Source of the DNA: an uncultured Bacilli bacterium
Lineage (GTDB): Bacteria > Bacillota_I > Bacilli_A > RF39 > UBA660
DNA: 8,247 nucleotides
Assembly: GCA_947586295.1 (NCBI GenBank)
Contig: CANPXQ010000038.1
Location: forward strand, 1 to 8,247
Direction: 5' to 3'
The notes under the pieces were generated by a model, which was not told the DNA's origin, made no database searches, and saw only the letters and a list, made by a program, of their open reading frames with translations. The position numbers and the translations under genes are program-made. Below, one piece after another: positions 1 through 6,880 of the stretch (within the stretch, counting starts at the first letter, position 1; each line of letters opens with the position of its first letter).

Positions 1-303
1 GTTCGTCTTAGACCTGGTTTTTTTCCTTTTACAGAACCAAGTTATGAACTGGATTGTAGTTGTCTAATTTGCGATGGCGTAGGTTGTCCTACTTGTAAAA
101 ATAGTGGTTGGATTGAACTTATTCCTGGTGGTATGATTCATCCTGATGTTTTAAGAGCTGGAGGAATTGACCCGGAAAAATATAATGGTTTTGCATTTGG
201 TTTAGGGTTAACAAGATTAGCGATGATGAAATATAAAATAAATGATATTCGAATTTTAAATTCTGGCGATATTCGATATTTAGAAAAATTTAAAATTGAT
301 TAG
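1..303 (+). CDS. pheS: Phenylalanyl-tRNA synthetase alpha subunit, C-terminal 100 residues (5' end outside window)
   Basis: This is the catalytic subunit of the (alpha-beta)2 class II synthetase that charges tRNA-Phe in the cytoplasm. Only the last 100 codons are present; the reading frame is open from base 1 and ends at TAG 301-303. Visible class II core elements are the PGFFPFTEPS segment at the start (motif 2 region, lining the Phe pocket) and GLGLTRLAMM near the end (motif 3, with the ATP-contacting arginine). Between them lies a four-cysteine cluster (CSC...C..CK, ending GWIEL) that many bacterial PheS proteins carry and that probably binds zinc. The following segment reads IPGGMIHPDVLR where LGAGMVHPNVLR is more usual, a mild variation. 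The stop codon overlaps the Shine-Dalgarno sequence of pheT, so the two subunits are co-transcribed and probably translationally coupled. The identification is secure; the 5' part, including any regulatory leader, cannot be seen. Confidence 0.96.
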   Translation, partial: VRLRPGFFPFTEPSYELDCSCLICDGVGCPTCKNSGWIELIPGGMIHPDVLRAGGIDPEKYNGFAFGLGLTRLAMMKYKINDIRILNSGDIRYLEKFKID

Positions 304-311
304 GAGGCATT

Positions 312-2639
312 ATGTTAATATCTTGTAATAAATTAAAAACGCATATAAAAAATAGTGATAAAATTGATTGGTTAAAAATATGGGATTTATTTACTATTAG
401 GACAGCTGAAGTTGAAAGCGTAAAAACAGTGGGAAATGATTTTGATGGTGTGGTTATCGCCCAAATTAAAGAATGTGAAAATCATCCTGATAGTGACCAT
501 ATGCATATTTTAAAAGTAGATGCTGGCGAAAAAGAATTAGTTCAAGTAGTATGTGGGGCTCCTAATGTAAGAGTAGGGCTAAAAACGGCTTTCATTAAAG
601 TTGGTGGACATATTGAAGGAATAGAAATTACGCCGCGTAAACTACGAGGAGTTTTTTCTTACGGTATGTGTTGTAGTGGTAAAGAATTAGCGATTAGTGA
701 TAATCACGAAGGAATATTAGAATTACCTACTGATGCTCCTGTAGGAATGGATTTAAAAAAGTATTTACCAATAGAAGATATAATTGTGGAAATTGACAAT
801 AAGAGTTTAACTAATCGTCCTGATTTATGGGGACATTATGGAATTAGTCGTGAAATAGCGGCTATAACTGGCAATGAATTGATTCCTTTAGAGATTGAAC
901 AAGTAAATAATAAAGAAAAAAATTTGGATATAAGTATTAAAAATCCTCTTTTATGTTATCGTTATTGTGGATTAAAATTAAAAAATATTTTAAATAATAA
1001 AACTCCTTTAGATATGCAAATATTTTTATATTATGTTGGAATGCGTTCTATCTCTTTAATTGTGGATTTAACAAATTATTTGATGCTTGAACTTGGTCAA
1101 CCAATGCATGCTTTTGATGCTCGAGTAGTTAAAAGTATTGAGGTCGATACTGCTCAAGAAAAAGATGAATTTACAACATTAGATGGTGTAAAAAGGGTTT
1201 TGTCAAAAGATACTTTAATGATCAAAAATCAAAATCAATATTTTGCTATAGCAGGTATAATGGGAGGCTTAGATAGTGAAATTTTAGAAGATACAACAAG
1301 TGTATTTTTAGAAAGTGCCACTTTTAATGCCGGTTCTATTCGTAAATCAGCTGTAGCTTTAGGCCTTAGAACGGAAGCTAGTGCTAGATATGAAAAATCT
1401 TTAGATCCTAATATGGCTAAATTAGCTATTGAAAGATTCCTTTATTTATTAAGACAAGAAAATAAAGATTTAGTTATAGATTCAAATTTAACAGATATTT
1501 ATCCTAATCCTTTAGAAGAAGGACATATTGTATTACATAAAAATATTTTAGAAACATATATGGGTAGGGAACTAGATCCATATACCATAAAAGAAATATT
1601 AGAAAGATTAGAATTCAAAGTAGAAATTAAAAAAGATACTTTTGAAGTAACAGTACCAAGTTTTAGACATACCAAAGATATTTCTATTGAACAAGATTTA
1701 ATTGAAGAAATAGCGCGTTTATATGGATTTGAAAATTTCTCACCAAAGCCTTTAAAATTAGAATTGTCTGTAAAAGAACACGAAAATATATTTACGCAAG
1801 AATATGAAGTCAAAAGATTATTGGCCGTAAAATATAATATGCATGAAGTACATAGTTATTTGTGGTATGATACTAATTTATTAAAAGAATTAGAAATAAC
1901 TAAAGATGGTGTAAAATTATTAGGAAAACAAGAAAATAATATTTTAAGAGATGATTTAAGTTTATCTTTAATGAATATTGTAAATTTAAATTTTAAAAAT
2001 TATGCTAATTTTAAAATATTCGAAATTGGTACAGTTATTGATAATAATTTAAATAAACGGAAGTTAAGTATTATTTTAGCAGATGAAGAAAAAAATTTAG
2101 AAAAAGTTTATAATGAAGCTAAAGAAATTGTTAAATACTTATTTGCTACTTTAAAAAATAAAAAAGTGGATATCGAAGCCAATGCCAAAACCTATTCTTA
2201 TTATGATGAAGCCCTAGCGAAAGAAATTATCTTAGATAAAGATAAAATAGGTGAAATTAATGTTTTAAAAAATAAATATACATCTAAGTTAGCTAAGAAA
2301 AAAATAATATGTACTATTACCGTTGATTTTGATAAATATGTAACGTTAACCAAAGAAAGTATTATAGCCGAAGATATTGCTAAATATCCGGTAGTTAATT
2401 TAGATTATACAATTATTTTAAATAAAGGTACTAAGTATAAAGATTTAGAAAATATCTTAGAACTATTTAATTCTAAATTAATTAAGAAGTATACTTTAAT
2501 GGGCGTATATGAAAATAAATATACTATTAGATATACTTTAGGAAGTAATGCTAAAACTTTAGAAAATAAAGAATTATTAGATTTTAAAGATAAATTTATT
2601 AGTTATATTAAAAAGAATAATTTTGATATTATTGAATAA
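312..2639 (+). CDS. pheT: Phenylalanyl-tRNA synthetase beta subunit
   Basis: This subunit partners PheS for tRNA-Phe binding and for hydrolytic editing of Tyr-tRNA-Phe. The 775 residues are close to the usual length of about 790-800. In order: an N-terminal LKTHI-type B1 start, an EMAP/tRNA-binding OB domain at about 40-150, a B3/B4 editing domain at about 210-375, a B5 domain at about 400-475 (PSFRHTKDI...EIARLYGF), a catalytic-like core at about 480-680, and a C-terminal ferredoxin-fold anticodon-binding domain at about 685-775. Editing-pocket residues appear intact: the His of GQPMHAFD (266), Glu of FLESA (334) and Thr of RTEAS (354). The ATG at 312 is chosen because AGGAGG at 302-307 lies 4 nt upstream and overlaps the pheS stop, and because MLIS matches the usual beginning of PheT. 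A hairpin terminator follows directly. The gene looks intact and ordinary. Confidence 0.97.
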   Translation: MLISCNKLKTHIKNSDKIDWLKIWDLFTIRTAEVESVKTVGNDFDGVVIAQIKECENHPDSDHMHILKVDAGEKELVQVVCGAPNVRVGLKTAFIKVGGHIEGIEITPRKLRGVFSYGMCCSGKELAISDNHEGILELPTDAPVGMDLKKYLPIEDIIVEIDNKSLTNRPDLWGHYGISREIAAITGNELIPLEIEQVNNKEKNLDISIKNPLLCYRYCGLKLKNILNNKTPLDMQIFLYYVGMRSISLIVDLTNYLMLELGQPMHAFDARVVKSIEVDTAQEKDEFTTLDGVKRVLSKDTLMIKNQNQYFAIAGIMGGLDSEILEDTTSVFLESATFNAGSIRKSAVALGLRTEASARYEKSLDPNMAKLAIERFLYLLRQENKDLVIDSNLTDIYPNPLEEGHIVLHKNILETYMGRELDPYTIKEILERLEFKVEIKKDTFEVTVPSFRHTKDISIEQDLIEEIARLYGFENFSPKPLKLELSVKEHENIFTQEYEVKRLLAVKYNMHEVHSYLWYDTNLLKELEITKDGVKLLGKQENNILRDDLSLSLMNIVNLNFKNYANFKIFEIGTVIDNNLNKRKLSIILADEEKNLEKVYNEAKEIVKYLFATLKNKKVDIEANAKTYSYYDEALAKEIILDKDKIGEINVLKNKYTSKLAKKKIICTITVDFDKYVTLTKESIIAEDIAKYPVVNLDYTIILNKGTKYKDLENILELFNSKLIKKYTLMGVYENKYTIRYTLGSNAKTLENKELLDFKDKFISYIKKNNFDIIE

Positions 2640-2672
2640 TTAAATGGCCGTTATTACGGCTTTTTAATTATT
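2635..2672 (+). terminator. Intrinsic terminator of the pheST operon
   Basis: The core stem is GCCGT (2647-2651) with ACGGC (2656-2660), a TATT loop, then five T at 2661-2665. The flanks also pair: AATAATTAAA (2635-2644) is the exact reverse complement of TTTAATTATT (2663-2672). The whole element is therefore a long hairpin with one internal mismatch region. It begins inside the pheT stop codon and separates pheT from the next transcription unit. Confidence 0.8.
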
Positions 2673-2682
2673 AAAAATAATT
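2666..2682. repeat. Inverted repeat next to the TetR promoter (possible operator)
   Basis: AATTATT, a 3-bp AAA spacer, then AATAATT form a perfect 7-bp inverted repeat ending one base before the proposed -35 box of the tetR promoter. TetR-family proteins bind inverted repeats near their own promoters, so this is a candidate autoregulatory site. It is made only of A and T and its left arm overlaps the pheT terminator, so it may be chance or part of that hairpin. Confidence 0.3.
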
Positions 2683-2711
2683 TTGGAAAATCACATAAAG
2701 TATGATATAAT
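2683..2711 (+). promoter_or_regulatory. Extended -10 SigA-type promoter for tetR-hydrogenase
   Basis: A TTGGAA -35 box (2683-2688), a 17-bp spacer and a perfect TATAAT -10 box (2706-2711) preceded by TG (2703-2704), giving an extended -10. The predicted start near 2718 leaves about 25 nt of leader carrying AAGGAGGT at 2731-2738. It is the only convincing promoter before 4536, so it probably serves both downstream genes. Confidence 0.75.
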
Positions 2712-2743
2712 AAAAACATAAGTTACCATAAAGGAGGTATAAT

Positions 2744-3292
2744 ATGCCCGCAATATTGGAAATAAAGAATGATAAAGTCATAAAAACGGCTGTAAAAATG
2801 GTTAATGAAAAAGGCTGGGATGCGGTTAATGCTCGATCTCTCGCTAAAGAATTGGGTATATCAACTAAACCTTTATATCGGTTATATTCTAGTATGGATG
2901 AAATAAAAGAGGGCATTTATAAAGAAATTTATCGCCAATATGATGTTTTTATTAATAGTCGAATTGATAGTAGTAAAGCTTTACTTACTTTAGCGATAGC
3001 GTATGTCGAGTTTGCCCAAAAGTATAAAAATTTATTTAAAAGTTTATTTTTAAGTAATAATTTAAAATGGCAAAGTTTAGATAATGTTTTAGATGAAAAA
3101 TGGAATCAATCAACAATTATTAATTTAGTAAATAAACATAAAATGAGTTTTGAAGATGCTAAAAATTTATTTATGAATTATTGGTTATATGTTAATGGGT
3201 TAGCAACTTTAATCGCTACTAATGAAATAAAAATAGATGAAAAGGAGTTATTAGTAAAACTTGTAAAAATGTATAAAGTTTTAACAAAGTAA
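2744..3292 (+). CDS. TetR/AcrR-family transcriptional regulator
   Basis: This is a predicted ligand-responsive DNA-binding regulator of 182 residues, a normal TetR size. The N-terminal domain (about 10-58) has the TetR pattern: a first helix (KVIKTAVKMVNEKGW), then a helix-turn-helix with RSLAKELGIS (31-40) and recognition helix TKPLYRLYSSMDEI (41-54). The C-terminal ligand domain is all helical, and WLYVNGLATL at 147-156 resembles the W..vHGla.l motif of WHG-type TetR C-terminal domains, with Asn in place of His. The start is supported by the near-ideal SD AAGGAGGT 5 nt upstream. Its stop is only 2 bp from the hydrogenase start, so it probably controls that gene and itself. The ligand cannot be inferred; a redox, metabolite or oxygen-linked signal would fit the context but is a guess. 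Confidence 0.88.
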   Translation: MPAILEIKNDKVIKTAVKMVNEKGWDAVNARSLAKELGISTKPLYRLYSSMDEIKEGIYKEIYRQYDVFINSRIDSSKALLTLAIAYVEFAQKYKNLFKSLFLSNNLKWQSLDNVLDEKWNQSTIINLVNKHKMSFEDAKNLFMNYWLYVNGLATLIATNEIKIDEKELLVKLVKMYKVLTK

Positions 3293-3294
3293 AT

Positions 3295-4536
3295 ATGGAT
3301 AGAGTAGAAATAAAAAAAGATAACTTAGCAATTGCTCGGATTGAAGAAAAATGTATTCACTGTGGGATGTGCTTAAAAACTTGTCTTAATAATAATCATC
3401 TAACAAATGCTTGTATTAATTGTGGACAATGTATTTTAACTTGCCCTAGTGGAGCGTTAATTCCGCGCTTTAATTATCGTGAAGTTTTAAATTATTTATA
3501 TGATACCAATTATCAAGTAATGGTAATAACATCTCCGGCTGTAAGAGTGGCCATAGGGGATGCTTTTGGTTATGAGCCAGGGACTTTTCTAGAAAAAAAG
3601 ATGGTTAGTGCTCTAAAAGCGTTAGGATTTAATAAAGTATTTGATACAACATTTGGAGCTGATTTAACTGTAATGGAAGAAGCTCAAGAATTAGTAGAGA
3701 GATTAAAGACAAAGAAAAATTTACCAATGTTTACTAGCTGTTGTCCTTCTTGGGTTAATTATGTTCATAAATTTTATCAAGAAAAAGAAGAAAATATTAG
3801 TACTTGTAAAAGTCCTATTGGGATGATAGGAGCAATGGTTAAGAGTTATTATGCGGAATATAACGAAATTGATGCTAAGAATATAATTTTAGTAGCTTTA
3901 ACACCTTGTGTTTCTAAAAAAGAAGAAATAGCTCATAATCCGGATGTTGATTTTTGTATAACAACAATGGAATTAGTATTTATGCTTAAAGAAATGAATA
4001 TTGATTTTTCTAAATTACCAGATAAAGAGTTTGATAAGTTATTAGGTAAAGGTAGTGGAGCGGGGCTTATTTTTGGGGCTTCAGGTGGTGTAATGGAATC
4101 AACCCTTCGTACAGCATATTATCTAATTAATCACGAAAAAGCTCCTCAAAATTTTTATAATTTACAACAAGTAAGAGGGAAAGATAATTTTCGAGAAGCT
4201 ACTATTGATTTAAAAAAATATCAAATTAAAGTGGGAGTAATTAATAAGTTAGCGACGATAAATGCAATTAAAGAAAAATTGGATAACTTTGATTTTATTG
4301 AAGTAATGACTTGTCCTGGTGGTTGTGTTGGCGGAGCTGGTCAAGGATTAGTAGCGATTAATAAGTTAGAAGAATATCAAGAAAAAAGAAAAGCCGCACT
4401 ATATCAAGATGATGCCATTAATAATATAAAAAATAGTTATGAAAATACCGAAATCAAAGAAGCATATACTACCTTTATTAATAAAGGTAAAGTAAAATTA
4501 CATAATGTAAAACCCAAAGTAACAAATCAAAATTAA
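3295..4536 (+). CDS. Monomeric [FeFe] hydrogenase with N-terminal 2x[4Fe-4S] ferredoxin domain
   Basis: Predicted to interconvert protons and H2 at an H-cluster in the cytoplasm, exchanging electrons through ferredoxin-type clusters. The 413 residues hold two CxxCxxCxxxC sets (C20-C30 and C40-C50), then the hydrogenase large domain with L1 TSCCPSW (147-153), L2 TPCVSKKEE (203-211), FGASGGVMEST (260-270) and L3 EVMTCPGGCVGGAGQG (336-351). The four H-cluster cysteines (C149, C205, C340, C344) are present, as are C150 and the ADLTVMEEA and SP segments that supply the known proton path. Compared with canonical group A enzymes, L2 has Thr for Met and L3 has Thr for Ala plus GAGQG for GGGQP, so this may be a group B-like or other divergent type. 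No good Shine-Dalgarno precedes ATG 3295; coupling to tetR, which ends 2 bp upstream, is likely. A later Met would delete the first cluster. It needs HydE, HydF and HydG, which are not in the window. Confidence 0.92.
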   Translation: MDRVEIKKDNLAIARIEEKCIHCGMCLKTCLNNNHLTNACINCGQCILTCPSGALIPRFNYREVLNYLYDTNYQVMVITSPAVRVAIGDAFGYEPGTFLEKKMVSALKALGFNKVFDTTFGADLTVMEEAQELVERLKTKKNLPMFTSCCPSWVNYVHKFYQEKEENISTCKSPIGMIGAMVKSYYAEYNEIDAKNIILVALTPCVSKKEEIAHNPDVDFCITTMELVFMLKEMNIDFSKLPDKEFDKLLGKGSGAGLIFGASGGVMESTLRTAYYLINHEKAPQNFYNLQQVRGKDNFREATIDLKKYQIKVGVINKLATINAIKEKLDNFDFIEVMTCPGGCVGGAGQGLVAINKLEEYQEKRKAALYQDDAINNIKNSYENTEIKEAYTTFINKGKVKLHNVKPKVTNQN

Positions 4537-4561
4537 AGGCATAAAGCCTTTTTATTATGCC
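4535..4561 (+). terminator. Weak terminator or attenuator with two alternative hairpins
   Basis: AAAGGC (4535-4540) can pair with GCCTTT (4546-4551) around an ATAAA loop, with Ts continuing to 4553: a weak intrinsic terminator at the hydrogenase stop codon. The same strand GGCATAA (4538-4544) can instead pair with TTATGCC (4555-4561) around a 10-nt loop that contains the T tract. Both folds use GGC at 4538-4540, so only one can form at a time. It could partly terminate transcription before the FAD-Rieske gene. Confidence 0.5.
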
Positions 4562-4582
4562 ACAATATTAAGGGTGAGGCAT

Positions 4583-5980
4583 ATGACTTTATGGGAAAAA
4601 TATATTGATAATTTAAGATTTCCTTCCTTAGATAATAATATAGATGTAGATATATTAATAATTGGTGGTGGCATTGCCGGTTTAAGTAATTTATATGTTC
4701 AGAAAGATAAAAATTCATTATTAGTTGAAGCTAATAGAGTGGGAATGGGCGTCACTATGGCCTCAACAGCTAAGTTAACAATATTACAAGAAGATATATT
4801 ATTAAAACTTTTAAAAAATAGCTTTTATATCGCTAAAACATATTTAAATAGTCAATTAGAAGCTTTAAATATGCTTAAAAAAATAATAAATAAAGAAAAC
4901 ATCGAATGTGATTTTGAAGAAGTAGATTCTTTATTAATATCTAGAAATCAAAAAGAAATTAAAAAAGTAGAAATAATTAAAAAATTTTTAAAAATAAACA
5001 ATATATTAGTTACGGATTTAAATAATAAAAGAGGTATAAAAATAAAAGCTTATCAATTTAACCCTTTAAAATATTTAAATGGGTTAAAGAAAGAATTAAA
5101 GGATAAAATATATGAACAAACTAAAGTAATAAATATGAAAAAGAATAAAGATTATTATATTGTTACGACAAGTAATCAAAAAATTATAAAAGCTAAAAAA
5201 GTAATTATAACTTGTCAATATCCCTTTTTTTTAAAACCTTTATTTTTACCATTAAATACAACTATTCAAAAATCAACTATAATAGTTACTAAGAAATGTC
5301 CAAATAAAAAATTAAATTATATTACTGTAGATAAACCAACATTATCCTATCGTTCATATAATAATTACGGAATATACTTATCTGGGGTACATCCTACTTG
5401 GAAAAGTAACAATGAAATAAAAAATTATGAAAAAGTAAAAAAAGCTTTTAATATTTTAGAAGAAGATATTCTTTGTAGTTGGACAAATACTGATATAATA
5501 TCTGGTGATAATCTTCCTTTTATTGGAGTAATAAAAAATAATATGTATATAGCAACAGCCTTTAATACTTGGGGAATATTAAATGGTATTATTAGTAGTA
5601 AAATAATAGATGATTTAATAAATAATAAAGAAAATCCATATCTAAATATTTTTAATCCGCAGAGAATAAAAAAATATCAAAAAAGTATTAATAGTATTTT
5701 TAGTAATTTAATTAGTTTTTTAAAAGGAATTAAGAAAAATAAAAAATGGTATTCTAAAAAAGTATTTTGGGAAAATGTTAAAGGTAAGAGAATAGGAATA
5801 TATGTAGATGAAGAGGGAAAAGAACATAAAGTTAAGGCAATATGTCCACATCTAAAATGCCCTTTAGAATTTAATTTAGTTGATAAAACTTGGGATTGTC
5901 CTTGTCATAGTTCGCGTTTTACGATAGATGGTAAATGGTTAAAAGGTCCTAGTAAAAAAGACATTAGTTATAAAAAATAA
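4583..5980 (+). CDS. FAD-dependent oxidoreductase (DAO/YhfW-like) with C-terminal Rieske [2Fe-2S] domain
   Basis: A predicted cytoplasmic flavin and iron-sulfur redox enzyme of 465 residues; its substrate is unknown. The N-terminus matches the YhfW-like family: RFPSLDNNIDVD, then a Rossmann FAD motif IIGGGIAGL (GxGxxG, 26-34), the ribose-binding Glu in LLVEA (49), and GMGVTMASTAKLT. Later, SGDNLPFIG and ATAFNTWGI resemble the second FAD-contacting part of DAO-fold enzymes. The last 60 residues are a Rieske domain with ligands C421, H423, C439 and H442; C426 and C441 occupy the places of the disulfide cysteines of Rieske proteins. CPHLKC and CHSSRF differ from the usual CTHLGC and CHGSRF by a lost Gly in each loop. 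ATG 4583 is chosen because GGTGA at 4573-4577 lies 5 nt upstream; a GTG at 4574 would put the start inside that site. It sits 46 bp after the hydrogenase, with no clear promoter of its own. Confidence 0.88.
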   Translation: MTLWEKYIDNLRFPSLDNNIDVDILIIGGGIAGLSNLYVQKDKNSLLVEANRVGMGVTMASTAKLTILQEDILLKLLKNSFYIAKTYLNSQLEALNMLKKIINKENIECDFEEVDSLLISRNQKEIKKVEIIKKFLKINNILVTDLNNKRGIKIKAYQFNPLKYLNGLKKELKDKIYEQTKVINMKKNKDYYIVTTSNQKIIKAKKVIITCQYPFFLKPLFLPLNTTIQKSTIIVTKKCPNKKLNYITVDKPTLSYRSYNNYGIYLSGVHPTWKSNNEIKNYEKVKKAFNILEEDILCSWTNTDIISGDNLPFIGVIKNNMYIATAFNTWGILNGIISSKIIDDLINNKENPYLNIFNPQRIKKYQKSINSIFSNLISFLKGIKKNKKWYSKKVFWENVKGKRIGIYVDEEGKEHKVKAICPHLKCPLEFNLVDKTWDCPCHSSRFTIDGKWLKGPSKKDISYKK

Positions 5981-5997
5981 AATATTTTTAGGTTTTA

Positions 5998-6006
5998 TGA
6001 TACAAT
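5998..6006 (+). promoter_or_regulatory. Possible extended -10 promoter before the ComEC-like gene
   Basis: TG at 5998-5999, one base, then TACAAT at 6001-6006 form an extended -10 very like the one before tetR (TATGATAYAAT in both). No recognisable -35 lies 16-18 bp upstream. The predicted start, about 6013, would fall on the AGGTGG ribosome site, leaving only about 10 nt of leader. Confidence 0.4.
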
Positions 6007-6022
6007 TATATTAGGTGGCAGT

Positions 6023-6880
6023 ATGAAAAAACAAAAAAATATTTTTTTATTGATTATTTTTATAATGAGTATAATAGTATCTTCTTTTGCTTTAAAACCT
6101 AGTTATAGTAATAATATAAATCAATTAGTAATTCATTATCTAAATGTAGGTCAAGGGGATTCTATATTTATAGAACTTCCTAATGAAGAGACAATGTTAA
6201 TTGATGCTGGTACTAGTAGTTCTAAAGAATTTATTTCTGATTATATTCATAATTTAAATTATCAAAAAATTGATTATGTAATTGGTACTCATCCGCATGC
6301 CGATCATATTGGATCTTTAAGTTATATTATAGATAATTTTGATATTGGTAATATATATTTGCCAAAAGCTAAAACTAATACCAAAATGTATGAAAATTTA
6401 TTACTGAGTATTAAAAATAAAAATTTAACAATTACTGAAGCTAAAAAGGGAGTAGAAATAATCAACAATGATGATTTAAAAGTGTATTTTTTAGGACCTA
6501 TATTAAAAGAATATGATAATTTAAATAATTATTCAGCTGTTTTAAAAATAGTTTTTAAGAATCGTAAATTTTTATTTATGGGGGATGCAGAAACAGCTGT
6601 AGAACGTGAATTAAATGATGTTGAAGCTGATGTTATAAAAATATCCCATCACGGTAGTGATACTTCATCTAGTCTTAGTTTCTTAAAAAAAGTAAATAGT
6701 AAATATGCTGTTATATCGGTAGGTAAAGATAATATTTATGGATTACCAAGTTCTAAAGTAATAGCTAATTTAGAAAAATTAAATAATAAAATATATCGTA
6801 CAGATCAAGATGGAACGATTATAGTTACCACTGATGGCGAAGAATTAATTATTAATAGGGAGGAAAAAAATGATAATTGA
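6023..6880 (+). CDS. Exported ComEC-like metallo-beta-lactamase-fold hydrolase
   Basis: This 285-residue protein corresponds to the C-terminal MBL domain of ComEC/Rec2 (COG2333 type) as a stand-alone exported protein. Residues 1-25 form a basic N-terminus plus hydrophobic stretch ending SSFA, a signal peptide or anchor, so the enzyme probably acts outside the membrane. Family motifs in order: HYLNVGQGDS (38-47), LIDAG (59-63, D61), the metal motif THPHADHIGS (89-98: H90, H92, D94, H95), NNYSAVLKI (168-176), FLFMGDAE (D188) and ISHHGSDTSSS (H209, H210). Where the family normally has YGHP, this protein has YGLP (L241), so one conserved His is missing. ComEC MBL domains are implicated in degrading the non-transported DNA strand; the substrate here is unproven. 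No ComEC membrane channel is nearby. AGGTGG at 6013-6018 supports the start. Its last 11 bp overlap the DUF3006 gene, its usual partner. Confidence 0.87.
   Translation: MKKQKNIFLLIIFIMSIIVSSFALKPSYSNNINQLVIHYLNVGQGDSIFIELPNEETMLIDAGTSSSKEFISDYIHNLNYQKIDYVIGTHPHADHIGSLSYIIDNFDIGNIYLPKAKTNTKMYENLLLSIKNKNLTITEAKKGVEIINNDDLKVYFLGPILKEYDNLNNYSAVLKIVFKNRKFLFMGDAETAVERELNDVEADVIKISHHGSDTSSSLSFLKKVNSKYAVISVGKDNIYGLPSSKVIANLEKLNNKIYRTDQDGTIIVTTDGEELIINREEKNDN

Noticed and set aside
1499..1813. Minus-strand open frame of 104 codons inside pheT
   Set aside because: It lies entirely within the conserved pheT coding sequence, and its translation shows no recognisable domain; it is an antisense shadow.
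2671..2916. Minus-strand open frame of 81 codons over the tetR promoter and 5' end
   Set aside because: It overlaps a well-supported promoter and the conserved TetR DNA-binding domain on the other strand; it has no credible independent support.
4574..4582. GTG start three codons upstream for the FAD-Rieske gene
   Set aside because: Using it would place the start codon inside the GGTGA ribosome site that fits ATG 4583 with 5-nt spacing.
4533..4718. Minus-strand open frame of 61 codons across the hydrogenase/FAD gene junction
   Set aside because: It is antisense to the conserved FAD-binding region and has no family signature.
5971..5990. AT-only inverted repeat after the FAD-Rieske stop as a terminator
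   Set aside because: The imperfect stem has no G-C pairs and would be too weak; no clear terminator is visible between this gene and the ComEC-like gene.
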